A DNA stretch of 64,000 nucleotides from Halichondria panicea (Eukaryota; Porifera; Demospongiae; Suberitida; Halichondriidae), in NCBI RefSeq assembly GCF_963675165.1, contig NC_087381.1, forward strand, positions 5,767,378 to 5,831,377, given 5' to 3'. Below, in pieces: positions 31,439-43,303 of this stretch (the first letter of the stretch is position 1; the number at the start of each line of letters is the position of its first letter). The notes under the pieces are model-generated. The model saw only the letters and a program-made list of their open reading frames with translations. It did no database searches and was not told the DNA's origin. Made by a program: the position numbers and the translations under genes.

Positions 31439-34400
31439 TTAATGTTCTCTTGGTAGCTCAGAGCTATCGTTAGTTTGGCAAGTTTGAGAGTCTTGTGGTA
31501 ACAGTTCGTGAACGCGATACTTGTCTCGAATATAAGGCCGAACATCATCCTACGAATAATGCGTGTGTGTGTTGAAACAAGTAAATGAACCTTGCAATGA
31601 GCTACACAGTGAAACACACGATTACGGGACACTGTAAATCACACCACTCTATACGACACAGTTATTCCAACTACAAAAATACAAACTTAGTGTCTGAAAT
31701 TTTTGTTGGTTTTTCCCCATAAGTCTTTATTCTACTGCAGTATTGAATGGACATAGCTACTGCACACATGGTTACACACAACCTACAGAGCTGCAATGTT
31801 TGCACCATGCACTGCTACTGTACCTTGTCTAGGAGTGACTCCAGGAAGGGCACCATTTGCATGAGCTCAGAGTCAGTGTCCTCCACAAACCAACTAGAGA
31901 TAGGGACACCATTAGACATCTGTAGTGGAGAAACACACGCGGTGAAATTGGTGACTGAACACTATACACACTGTCAATTAAATCATAGCGTATCGATTCA
32001 ACAGATAACTTTACACAGGTAAGTTCACGCCATGTTGTAATAGTAAGCTCAGGGCTCAGGAAATACCACCCTTACAACATTGGACTACTTAGCCTTGAGA
32101 ACAAAATGCTGGTATATACCAGTAGTATACAACACACAATCAGTATATTACTGCATTACCTGATAACCAAATGCTTGCGGTGAATTGTCCACTATAATCG
32201 TCTTTGAGAGATCACGTCCGAGAATACCGAGCTCTTTGATAAACAGGCCCCCTACACAAACACAGTGCTCACGAAACAATCGGTGTTGTACCAGCTTGCG
32301 ATGAGGGTCCAGTAGATTCATCAGCTTATCAGCGTACTCTTTAGTGGAGGCTGTGAAGAGGATGACCTGTGTGGTGGGCGGGGGTTAGTGATCTTTACTC
32401 AATACGCGTCATTGTACAGTTGTAGCTTTGATGATCTCTACCTGTCTTGTACATGTACTTCAATGTGCATTTACATACACACTACACTTGCACAGCACTA
32501 CAATTGCTGGAGGACAGTTTAATACGAAATACCATTTACAATTAAAATCAGTACGAATGCTACATGTAGCTAGTTCAGGACCAGTTACCTCAAACTTCTG
32601 TGATACTCTCTCAAGGAACTCTCTAAAGAACGGCCTCAGTCTAACAGAGACAGTGTAGTTGGTGCCACTGAAGTCAATGTTGAATGTGAAGTCAGGGTTG
32701 TCCAAATGTGTGAGACTGCAGTGAACTAACGTCTCATCCTGTGTGTGTGTGTGGGTGGGTGTGTGTGTGTGTAAAGTGTGTGTAAAGTGTATAGAAACCA
32801 TCAAAGAACGAATGTGTAAAATTCGTTAAAACCATCAAACACTTGTACAGTATATATAATTGGAGCCTAAGTTCTAAGTCTACCCTACCACACAAAACCA
32901 GTTTCTCATCAGTCAGTATCTACTACACAGCACAATGCATAGCACAACATGTAGCTTATGAGACTGCAGCAAATCAAATATAACTGACCCTATAACACTG
33001 CAGTGCTGTGCCCAGAAGCTTTGAAATGGTGGCTAAATTTCACTCCTGAATTTGAGGTAGTAAACTAGGCCTAGGATGCGGTTATAATTGCGTAGGTGTG
33101 AGTACCGACCACCCCCCTCCCCCACCTGACCAGTGTGGGCACTTCCCTGTACGAGTACATGATGCACACACTCAGACTTTGAGTGAACATTTATTGTACA
33201 TGCCACTCACCAGGTCCAGTGCTAGTGTGTATTCAGGAGCTCTCCTGGTCTTGTTGGGGAGGGCAGGAGGTCGACTCAGTACCACCTCCGGTAGAGAGGG
33301 GAGGTGCTTGATGAACGCATAGCTGTACACAAGAGGGAGAGGAAATAATTATAGTTGATTCACAACAGTTAGTAATCACACTGTACAAGAAGCATGTTTT
33401 AATGGAAGACAGCTTGCCTAAGAAAAAAACTACACCAATTCCTAGTCAGGAAACAAAGAAGGCGAATGTGGCCAATGTTTACTATACTTAGTGCGGATAT
33501 AGGTAATGTCCACAGTGTCACAATCAACACATTCGCAGCGATTACATCGTTAGTTTTGTGGGGTCAAAGTACCGATAATCAAAGCTCATTACAACAATCG
33601 CTAATAACATTCACAGGCCCTAAGTGTATTCACGGACACCACCCCACACAGTCACGCACACAAGGCTCTAGTCTATACATGTGCAATATTAGGGTGTGGG
33701 GACTCTGGTATTTACTAATGATTATAGTTGGAGCCAAACAAAACAACAAAGCTACTAATAAACACACTAGAGCATGCTGTATACAATATTATGTGCGACC
33801 TTTCACAAAACAGTGCTATCCAGTGATACTGAATTTGATAAGTTTGATAAGAAAACTGTTAGAGGTTTCAAAATGGTATTATAGGATAATCTTTCATTAT
33901 GATAGCAATGAAGTCAGTCACATGGTGTACGTATAATCACTGAGAATAATCACTCAATGCACTGTCTTATGTAATCACCTCCACAATCTACCTAAACAAG
34001 AAAACACATGTACTTGCATGTACCATACACGCATCATCACACACACACACAGTGACACTGCTTACGGATCAAGTGGTGGGAGCCCTCCTATTAAATGTGG
34101 AGCAGAATAAGGAATATAAGGAGCTTGTGTCGAGTAGTAGGGGTTAGGAGTGGCTGCAAGAGAAAATATTACAATTGTAAGCACAAGCATGCAATGACGC
34201 AAGTATCCACCACACAGTGGTCATTCTTATCATTGCTAAACCACTCAACCATAACAATCAGATATTTAATCATGTTCATGTTATGTTCATACATGGAAAT
34301 TACATGTTGTGGTTAAATTAAGTGCAGCAAGTTCAAATGTGCACCAATTCTACAAAAAGCAATGATGGACACAATGTTATAGGTGATGTACACACAAAAG

Positions 34401-37400
34401 CTGTCGTTAAAAAAAGGCAATTTGTAAGTACTAGTAAACATTCCCCTCTTACTATCAGCTGCAACCCACAACGAGGGTTAGTACTCTAGTATTATGATTA
34501 TGTAAACGTACCTTCGATGGTCTCAGCATACTCTCTCTCACAGGGTTGGTCAGGTTGACTCTCCTCTGTACTTCTCCCATTAACCTCCGGCACTGTTACC
34601 TCAACGTGTGTGTAACCTGTTGGTGTATGGATAAATAATTTGTGCAGGGTATTCAATAATTATTTGCTCACACAAATTAATACTATTATCTGCTACAGTG
34701 CAACCTGTTTCTATAGTGATCACCTCGAGAGTGGCTGCAATAAAGAGATAGCTAAAACCACATGTAGTGGAGAAAAATTGGGCCTGCTGTATTATAGTCC
34801 AAACACATGCTAAGGAGAAATGTGTGACCATTGTATTATAGAGGGTGACCGCAAGGGACAGGCTTTCACTGTACATGCACAAGGATAAACACAATACAGA
34901 ATTTACCTGACACAAACAAACTGACAGACTATAAGCACACCTCCATACATACACCCACACACTACCTGTACAGTTATTTGCTAACAAGCACACTATGCAC
35001 AGCTCAGGTATTCATGACAGGTACCGTTATTATACACACTTCTCACTTAAACAATCAAAGCTTCTTTCTTAAGTTACAAATGACAAGCATCAGAGAGAAT
35101 GGACACTCTTATGTACAATGCAGAGAATAATACAATAGCTGGTAGTAACTGCTTTTCAACAGAACTAATAATTATGTGTATATTTACTATAATTATTATT
35201 ATACCGTACCCCCCAAAAGTTAGAGCATTACAAGTACACCGCATAGTTACCTGTGCTGTAGCATCGTGGGTCAGTCTGGGGTTGCAGGTCAGGATGGTGG
35301 AGGACGGAGTAGTAGCTGCCGTCAGAGGGGTTGTGTACAAGTGTGTAGTGTGTGCCGCACTCAGCGTAGTAGGTGTAGCCAGGAGAGAACATTGAGGACT
35401 CAGTTCTATTTAAGAGAAATACAACAGAAAAATTAGAGTCACACACCAACAAAAAACAAAAAGCTACCTACACTTGGTTTGAACCTGGGTAATCAGCTCT
35501 GTAGCTATGGCAACAAAACCACACAATAGCAAATTAATTACATACACACCTTGCTGGGCTAGCATCATCGACATCCAGTCTCTGTGTTAACCTCTGTCTC
35601 AGTGTATTATTGTTGTGATTGTGGTTGCCGCTGGGTACATGGTCAGGTGGTGTAGAGGTTTGAGGTGTGGAGGCTACGGAGGATATTAGGCCATGGTACG
35701 ATTGGGAGGGGGTGCTGCTGGAACCATAGCACAGTTCAACATCCTGTGTGTAGTGGAATATGTATTATGTGGTGTAAAATAGCCTTGGTCCAATACCAAT
35801 TATGCACTGTACAACTATTACAACCCTAATCCTTGCACTTGAAACCTCACTACAGTGTACAGTGTCACACTATAGGCTCTGTACACTATTCTTCAGTAAC
35901 ATTTTTTGCTTTTAAATTCAAATGAGGTGAAAAGGGTCATGGGACAGATGTAAAATATACACCAAGCTGAAGTGAAAACTAGTGGGTACAGGTTACTAGT
36001 ATGGTTTATACAGTGGTAGATAAGACAGAGAACCAGTGACCACTGGGGTCAGTGATAATCTAGTAAATCTACCTCATTTGTAATCTCTTGGTGTGAGAGT
36101 CTGAGTCTTGTGAGTCCTCTTCTCCGTACTGGCATCACGTTTTGTAGAGCCTCATCCGAGAAAACCTGTGTGTGGGTGTGTGTGTGTGTGTGTGTGGAGG
36201 GGGGGGTGTCAACTTTACATTAAATTAATAAACCAAGCACTTCTATTATTTTTCTGTGTGGGATCAAGAAAATAATTATTAATGACTCACTCCCTTGGCC
36301 AGCTATAATTGTGCTAAAAAACAACAGGTGCTTGTACAGTCATAATGTGGAAGAGAGGGAATATTTCAGTCCATGAATATCAGAAGACCACAAAACCCAC
36401 TAGACCACAATAACACCATTATCTACAACTAGTCTTATCAGTGGGATCAGCCAGTCTACTCATCAAGCGCACATGTGACCAGAGGGCATTTATGAGATCA
36501 CACTAAACAAGTAAACAACTCCAATATCAAGATATGAGGGTCACCACATTAGTCCACAAAACACATCATTTTTTCACAGCAAATTGATGTAGTAGAGCAT
36601 CAACAAAAAAAATAGAAGAAAATATTAACCAAAATTGTGCACTCTGACAGTCATTACTTTATTTGGGTAACTAATAACAGAGATGGTGTTATAGACATGC
36701 AGATGTCAACAGTGAGAGCTTGTAAGGATTCTGTTGGTAGTCAAACTAGTCATGAGATCAAGTCTAGCAAGCCAGCTAATTGGATTGTGGTTTTGGCACA
36801 CTGCTGCTCATTACAGAGTTGAGTAAGCAACATTCCACTTAATTGAGTGGATTGGTATATACACTCTAAAGTTCACTTTAATACTTGTATTTGTGTTAAC
36901 TATCCTCAAAAAAATATGACTGGCCAATAACAATAACTATTGCTGATCATGTGACCAATAGCCAATGCAGTCACATGACTGTACTTATTGTAATGATTAT
37001 TACTTAAAACCACCTAGAAAAACTAACAGTTTCTACTTCCTTTCTCACCCTCCAAGTACAAAATCTACAACTAAAAAACCTCAAACACACTTTACTGGGC
37101 TAAAAACACAATATCTGGGGTCCACAGGAAACAAGTGGTGTACATAATCAGCTTTATTGGCTAATTCAATCTGTTACCAGGGAACTACAACAAAATCACA
37201 TTACAGCAATTAGCATAAGCCAATCCTATTTAAAGTGTGCCAATATGCCCACAACTTGTGACATAATGATGCCAATACAGTGGAACCCCTCTCATTGACC
37301 ACCCCTGACTATAGGCCAACACTGCAATTACATACAGGCTATAGGTTCCAAATGAACAGTTTTCAACCTATCAACAAAAGGCCACCTTCTGTGTAACTTT

Positions 37401-39302
37401 ATTCCCCATTACGCACATTCTAAACGAGGGGATGTCACCTCAGTGGGGGGTAAAGCTTGTGAATTAATCAATCAAGAAGTTACGCAATCAGTCAGTACAA
37501 GGATGCACACAAGGAAGTATTGTCTACGCTATCACACGCTTGACTAGTACACTCACATCATCGTCATCACTGAGATAGAATCCGCTGTCTCCACTCGACT
37601 CAGTCACGTCCACCAGTTGATCTCCGAACGCAAACTCTGGCTCCACACCATCACCAAAGTCACAAGGGTCACACAAGGCACAGTCCTCTAGCTCACTATC
37701 ACCGTCGCAACTCGAATCTTTGCTTTCTTCAACCTCCTCTTGTGAGCCACCCACTACGACAGTGTTACCAACAAAAGTGTCTGTATATAACTCTGTCTCC
37801 CCAAACAGCAAATTTTGTTCAATTTCTGGGAAATCTTTGAGTGAATTTTGTTTAACACCATCGACAGTGAGTTCACTTATTCCGTTATTCAATTCATCAT
37901 CGGTGCTGCCAGATTGTCCGGTACTGCTGCTTGGCTCAGAATCAGAGCCATTGCTTTCAGAGGTTTCATCAGATGTTGCAGTGGTTGGTCTAGGAGCCCA
38001 TAGTAGTGTGTTGAGGGACACTAGCATCGAGGTGTTGGATTCTTTGTTGTAGCAGTTTGTGTTGAGTTTTCGAGAAAGGCAGTCCCTTTCAACCTCCTCC
38101 TCTTCCTGTGTGTGTGTAGGTGGTGGTGTGAGTGTGATGTGTGAGTGAGTGTGTGAGATGAGATAATTATGGGATATATCAATGAGTGACTTTATTGACA
38201 GGTGACAACTCCATATAAACCACATCCTCTCAATACCAAATAAAAAACTTCCCAACCACATACCCCACGCATCACCTACACTGACTCACTACAAACACAA
38301 GCAGCACCCACCTTAATTACTAGACACTGTGTACATAGTGAACATGTATACATTGTACAGCATAGTCAGTCACTCAATGAAATTTAAGACTATTGAAATG
38401 TAATACTTTAATATTTTGGCAACACTGACTACAATTAGCAGGGCCTAAGAAGCAAAAATGAATATTTAATAGCACAAGTATTCACGTTGTGTGTATATAA
38501 TTATGGAGGGCGTTATGACAACCAGGTCACCAAACAGAACTAATTGTATAAGGTACTAGAAATGTTGAGATTGTCACCTTATTGATGTTATTTAGCAATG
38601 GTCTGCAAAGAAGACCCAAACTTCTGTGGTTACTGACTACCATCTGGAGTACAACTACTGGGCTTCCTCACTTAAATAGCTCTGAAATGTGCAACTACTA
38701 GATGTGAATAAACCAACACCTTTCTGCTATACGTGTCACTTTACGTTTTAGATATAAGTGGTTGTGACAACACTGTAAACAATTGACTGTGTATATAAGA
38801 GCGAACTATAAGCAACTCATTAAGAGAATAACCACACATCAAGTTGTTGGAACGCAAAACAATTGATATGTAAATAAAATGAAATAAACAAACTAGATGT
38901 AAATGATTTGGTTCGCTACTGACAACTAGTATTATTTCAGCTAGATATTATGAAAGCAACAAGCAATCGTATAAGCAACCTTATATATCAACAAACAAAA
39001 CTGAATCACTTCAATTTAAAACGAGAACACTTTATAACGTTTAATACAAGGCCTCCACCTAAATGTAGTAGTAGTCTGTTACTTCATTGATACACATACA
39101 TGCAAGCTTCAGTCACACATACACACAGGTGTATAATTAGCATACAGCTCCACTCCATGCACTACACACTACAGACTGAAGAGCATGGCATATGAGGGAT
39201 ATCCCATACCAGCTCTTCACCTGAGGCACAGACTAGATAACTTACATCGTGGAGGTTTTGTCTTGGTCTCTTCAGAGTTCTCACTTGAGGCAAAGCTAAC
39301 AT
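31439..39302 (-). CDS. CTDSPL2-like (SCP/FCP family) protein serine phosphatase
   Basis: Twelve exons join in phase to 638 residues: 39246-39302, 37557-38105, 36073-36165, 35550-35743, 35251-35405, 34512-34616, 34066-34153, 33211-33322, 32589-32738, 32160-32366, 31824-31919 and 31439-31549. The C-terminal 220 residues are the HAD-type catalytic domain: '[15 protein letters not shown]' with D-x-D-x-T (about 450-454), '[16 protein letters not shown]', 'ILFTAST' and '[11 protein letters not shown]' (Asp about 561). The stretch before it, '[15 protein letters not shown]', is typical of CTDSPL2. The N-terminal half is acidic and serine-rich and probably disordered. Family role: dephosphorylating phosphoserine in nuclear targets such as the RNA polymerase II tail or SMADs. 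An in-frame ATG at 39380 would add 26 residues. It is head to head with LACTB. Confidence 0.9.
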
Positions 39303-39681
39303 GATAAAAAGCTCTCCTGTAGGCTGTAGAAATATCACTGAGGTACTATCTGATATATAAGAGTCTGTAAGAGTCTTCACAGCCTTGCAGGTACGTTAGA
39401 AGTGACTCAAAAAACGCGTAGAGAGGACCTCGTTACAAGCTATCTTCTTGTTTTGTTGTAGAAGTCTTGTACGGCTACAAGCTATTACAAAACTTGCGCC
39501 CTGAGCTTAAATGCGTGGGCGAACGACGTAATGCGCAAGGAAAGGTCAAACATTTTACCACGTGTTGCAACCATTATTAGTGCGCATGCCCAACCGTAAG
39601 GCCAGGGGGAGTGGCTCAGGAATGTCATGCCCCTCTAGCTCTCTTGTGAAGAAGAACTGACCATGGGTACGGTACTGGGTG
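39303..39681. promoter_or_regulatory. Compact divergent promoter of CTDSPL2-like (-) and LACTB (+), with an upstream ORF
   Basis: About 380 bp separate the two start codons. The region has an E-box 'cacgtg' near 39,559, an NRF1-like 'tgcgcatgc' at 39,581-39,589 and a 'gacgtaa' CRE-like site near 39,526. A nine-codon upstream ORF starts at ATG 39663 and ends at TAG 39692, overlapping the LACTB start at 39682 in another frame, so it could dampen LACTB translation. Confidence 0.55.
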
Positions 39682-42600
39682 ATGAATACTAGTAAGCTGC
39701 TCTCAGGCGTCGTTGCAAGTGGAGCTGCTGCTCTAGGAACTGCAGTTGGAATTTGGCAACTATTAGACAATTTTGGGGATAGCTACAAACCATTTGCTCA
39801 ATGTGTTACCCAGAATCACAAAAATCAACCGTTTCTTTGTAAACATGGCTCGTTAAATCCGTGTTCTGCTCAAAATATTAAGACGAATCATGCAATCTCT
39901 GAAAGCCGAAAATTCATCAAACGTATGATGCTTGAACAAGGTATACCAGGTGTGCAAGTCGCTGTGTCAAAGAATGGACGTCTATTGTGGACTGAAGGAT
40001 TGGGATTAGCAGATGTTGAAAACGGTGTCGCATGCAGCGCTGAGTCAGTGATGAGAATAGCAAGTATCTCCAAACCACTAACTGCTGTTGGACTGTTCCA
40101 GTTATGGGAGGAAGGACTGATTGATTTGGACGCTCCCGTGCAGACATACGTACCATCCTTCCCCGAGAAGAGCTGTGATGGAGAGAGGGTTACCATCACA
40201 ACTAGACAACTTCTCTGTCACATGAGTGGAATCAGGCACTACTTTAAGAAGGGTAAGACAGAAATTGTAGTTAAGGTCTTGTTGAGATCTAAAATGTCTG
40301 CATGTACATGTATACCTTACACAGCTTACATGTATAATTGTGGTGAAGGAGTGTACCGTACAGTGGGTAAACTTGAAGATTCTATTATTTGTCGAACAAG
40401 GCAAATGTTTAATTCGACGATCATGCTGCATGGCAGTATTGATATCATGCAATATATACTGAGACTGAGACTGAGACTGATCAAGTAAAGCAATTTTTAA
40501 TGTTGATGACCCTTACCTATAATTAATTGATTTGCCAAATCGCCAAAGTTAATTCGTCACCATAATGATGTATAATAGTTATAAACCTTATAGCGCCAAA
40601 TTTTATATTCGTGGATAGCACTACCGCCTGTACATGTATACCTATTCAGAGGTGCGTCATTGTTCAAGTAAACCAGCACAAGCCGCAAAAATTATGCACC
40701 GCAAAAATTTGTCCTTATACGGTACACATATCTCGTGACCTCTATTGATTGTATCCCATCACAGGAAGGGATGACAGTGCCGAGCTTGAGGCGGAGGAGT
40801 ACTACATCACCTCCCACTATGACAGTCTTGACGAGTCTCTTAAAATATTTGCTGATGATGAGCTATTGTCCAAACCAGGTCAGTAGAGGGATTTGTACTG
40901 GTAGGTATATATAATCGTGTATAATCTCGTTTTACGATAAAGCCTAGCTGTTGGATGAGATCAGTGCGACTGCATCTATGCTCAGACATACTAGGTGATA
41001 ATTAATATTATAATTATGCATGTACAGTGGAACCACTGTAAATGTGGACTTCCTAGCTCATAACCAGGACACTCAACCAACAAGTAATAGCACATAATAA
41101 CACTAGGAATGAGGATACCACATAAACTAATTTTATAAGACACTCGATCTCTATAATTATATAGGTCCCAAAAGTGTCCACATTTAGAAGGTCCATTGTA
41201 CCATTGTCCAATACATCATTGTGTAATCATCAGAACACTCCCCCCCCCCCTGGCCCATACAATACATGTGCTGACATACAGGTAGTGAGTTCTATTACTC
41301 CACACATGCCTGGACACTGGTGGGTGCAGTGATAGAGAGAGTGTCAGGAAACAGCTTCTTACACTATATGCAGAGGAGGGTGTTCTCTCCGCTGGGGATG
41401 GAGGCAACAAAGGCAGAGTTTAACGACCAACTACTCTACAATAGAGCAAGGTATCGTACATGTAAATGCAGTTAAGTTGCCCTAGTTTAAAGGGTTGATT
41501 CTATGTTCATCTATTGTGTTGGGACTTGTACCGTATAGCGGGTATATTTCGAGGGTATAAATTTTCGCGGATGGACCATTACAAAGGATTTCGCGGATTT
41601 TATTTTCGTGGTCTGAGTTCCAGCCTTTTGGCGCATGCGCACATCAACATGCAGCTGTACCTCCACACTGTTAGCCTCGAATCCATAATACTGAACACGC
41701 CTACTATTATAAATTTTCGTGGGTGTAAGTTTTCGCAGTACAGGCTCAATCCGCGAAAACCGCGAACATTTATACCCTCAAAATATACCCGCTATACGGT
41801 ATCTCCTGCCTGGTTGTAAAACATGTCTTTGATCAGTCCGTATACTGTAGATTTCGATAAGGATTATAAGTATACCGTATTACTACTCTAGAATGTTTTG
41901 CGAGTGTTGGTCACTTTGCAACTAATTTTGCAAAAATCTATACTGCATGGTGGTACTGTTATGACACATGATCCTTGTCAGAACGCAATAGATAGCAAAG
42001 GTTCACATTTTCTGCTGATTTAGCTCATTTGCAAAGGTTTTTCACCCGAAAAATATTCTAGTAATACGGTATTCCTCTTGGGTCTATAAGTTCAAAATGA
42101 TATTTCACAAATGGTACTCGCTGTGGGTAACGTACACATGCACTCCAGTCACATGTTGTGCCCACAAGTGGCCTCAGAACTAAAGATGCTCTTATAAGGC
42201 TAACCACCAATTAACTCAATAGTGTAGCCATTGGCTTCACTGTATACTTGTGGTCCTTCAATCAAAATTACATCAAAATGTGTGTACCACAATTAAAAAC
42301 ATCTGTCTCCAAAAGTAAAATAACACCTTCACTTTACTCTCCCTTGCAGACACTATGTTCGGAGAGCTGACGGCAAACTACAGAATGTTCCGTACGTCGA
42401 CCTCTCATACAAATGGGCCGGTGGTGGATTGGTCTCCACTGCTAAAGATCTCGTGAGATTTGGTACTGCCATTCTGACTAGCTACAACGAAATAGAAAAT
42501 TCAAAGATTCATTTATCTGCAAAAAGCGTCAAAATCGATGCACTAGTCACGACCAATCAGATTGCAGACGAGTCGTCCCAAAGTGATAAGCAAGATCAGA

Positions 42601-43004
42601 ATCGAAACTCCAACATTACAAAACCAAACCCAAACCCCATTCTGACTCCATCATCCACTAAACTGATGTTAGGCAAGATAGTGAATGCATTCGATTCTGC
42701 ACAATATCCAAATCTTGGTTACTCGTTAGGTTGGATGGTGGACGAGGGAGAAGTGGGTGTGGCTTGTGGTCAAGACAGTCCATTATTCTTTGGGCACACT
42801 GGCAGTGCTATTGGTGGTAGTAGTGTTCTTTTGGTGTTTCCAGATACGAGGAAATGCTCCGAGTTGAATTGTGACTGTTGTGACTTGTGTGAGGGGTGTG
42901 AGGAGTGTGGAGCTCGTGGAGTTGTTGTCTGTGTATTGTTCAATTTACAAGGAGTCAATGGAGTCATCAATCTAGGAACTAACATTGCCAAACAGTTCTC
43001 ATAA
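39682..43004 (+). CDS. LACTB: LACTB-like serine beta-lactamase-family protease
   Basis: Four exons join in phase to 502 residues: 39682-40252, 40765-40878, 41282-41450 and 42350-43004. The penicillin-binding/class C motif S-x-x-K is 'SISK' (Ser128, Lys131). 'FYYSTHAW' stands at the Y-x-x position and 'FFGHTGSAIGG' is the H-T-G motif. 'LDAPVQTYVPSFPEK', 'CHMSGIRHYFKK' and 'PYVDLSYKWAGGG' are close to animal LACTB. Family knowledge: LACTB is a filament-forming serine protease of the mitochondrial intermembrane space that influences lipid metabolism; it does not destroy antibiotics. A hydrophobic N-terminal segment ('LLSGVVASGAAALGTAVGIW') fits mitochondrial targeting or a membrane anchor. A Cys-rich insert ('CDCCDLCEGCEECG') near the C terminus looks lineage-specific. 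Introns hold two inverted-repeat elements. Confidence 0.92.
41529..41801. mobile_element. Inverted-repeat element, type copy of the 'accgtatagcgggtaa' family
   Basis: The left end 'taccgtatagcgggtatatt' and the right end 'aatatacccgctatacggta' are exact reverse complements. The pairing continues inward to about 43 bp with two mismatches. It is 273 bp long, with no coding content and TA at both ends. It lies in intron 3 of LACTB. Related copies: 16,596-16,794, 22,829-23,022, 51,361-51,550 and a solo end near 20,225-20,252. Confidence 0.88.
41872..42072. mobile_element. Inverted-repeat element, 'accgtattacta' family
   Basis: The ends 'ataccgtattactactctag' and 'attctagtaatacggtat' are inverted copies. 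It is 201 bp long, in intron 3 of LACTB, 71 bp from the previous element. The interior 'ttctgctgatttagctcatt' recurs in a worn copy near 44,230 and, reversed, at 19,980-20,223. Confidence 0.8.
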
Positions 43005-43303
43005 CTTTTTGTTTTTCAGTGCAACCTTAACCGTAACGTAATTAAATTACCTTTATGCAATTTGGAATTTTTTTGATATTATGGTAAAAGATGCAAAGCC
43101 ATGGGGGCCAACTTCATATGACTTGTAAATATACAGCCACAGATGGTAAGGATCAACGATGCAGCTTCTTACTAATGATCGATGTGTTTATCAGCCCTAC
43201 ATGCGGCCATGTGGTTGTACGTGTGTGTGTGGGACTGTGGGCCATGTGGTGTGTGTGGGTATTTGTTATACAATGCAATTACGAGTGACAAGAAGTCCAC
43301 ACG

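Noticed and set aside
33466-33936. A 156-residue plus-strand open frame inside a CTDSPL2 intron
   Set aside because: No family resemblance and no splice or codon signal; the homologous duplicated region does not keep it.
39682-43004. Bacterial beta-lactamase acquired by transfer or contamination
   Set aside because: The four-exon structure and animal LACTB motifs fit a native metazoan gene.
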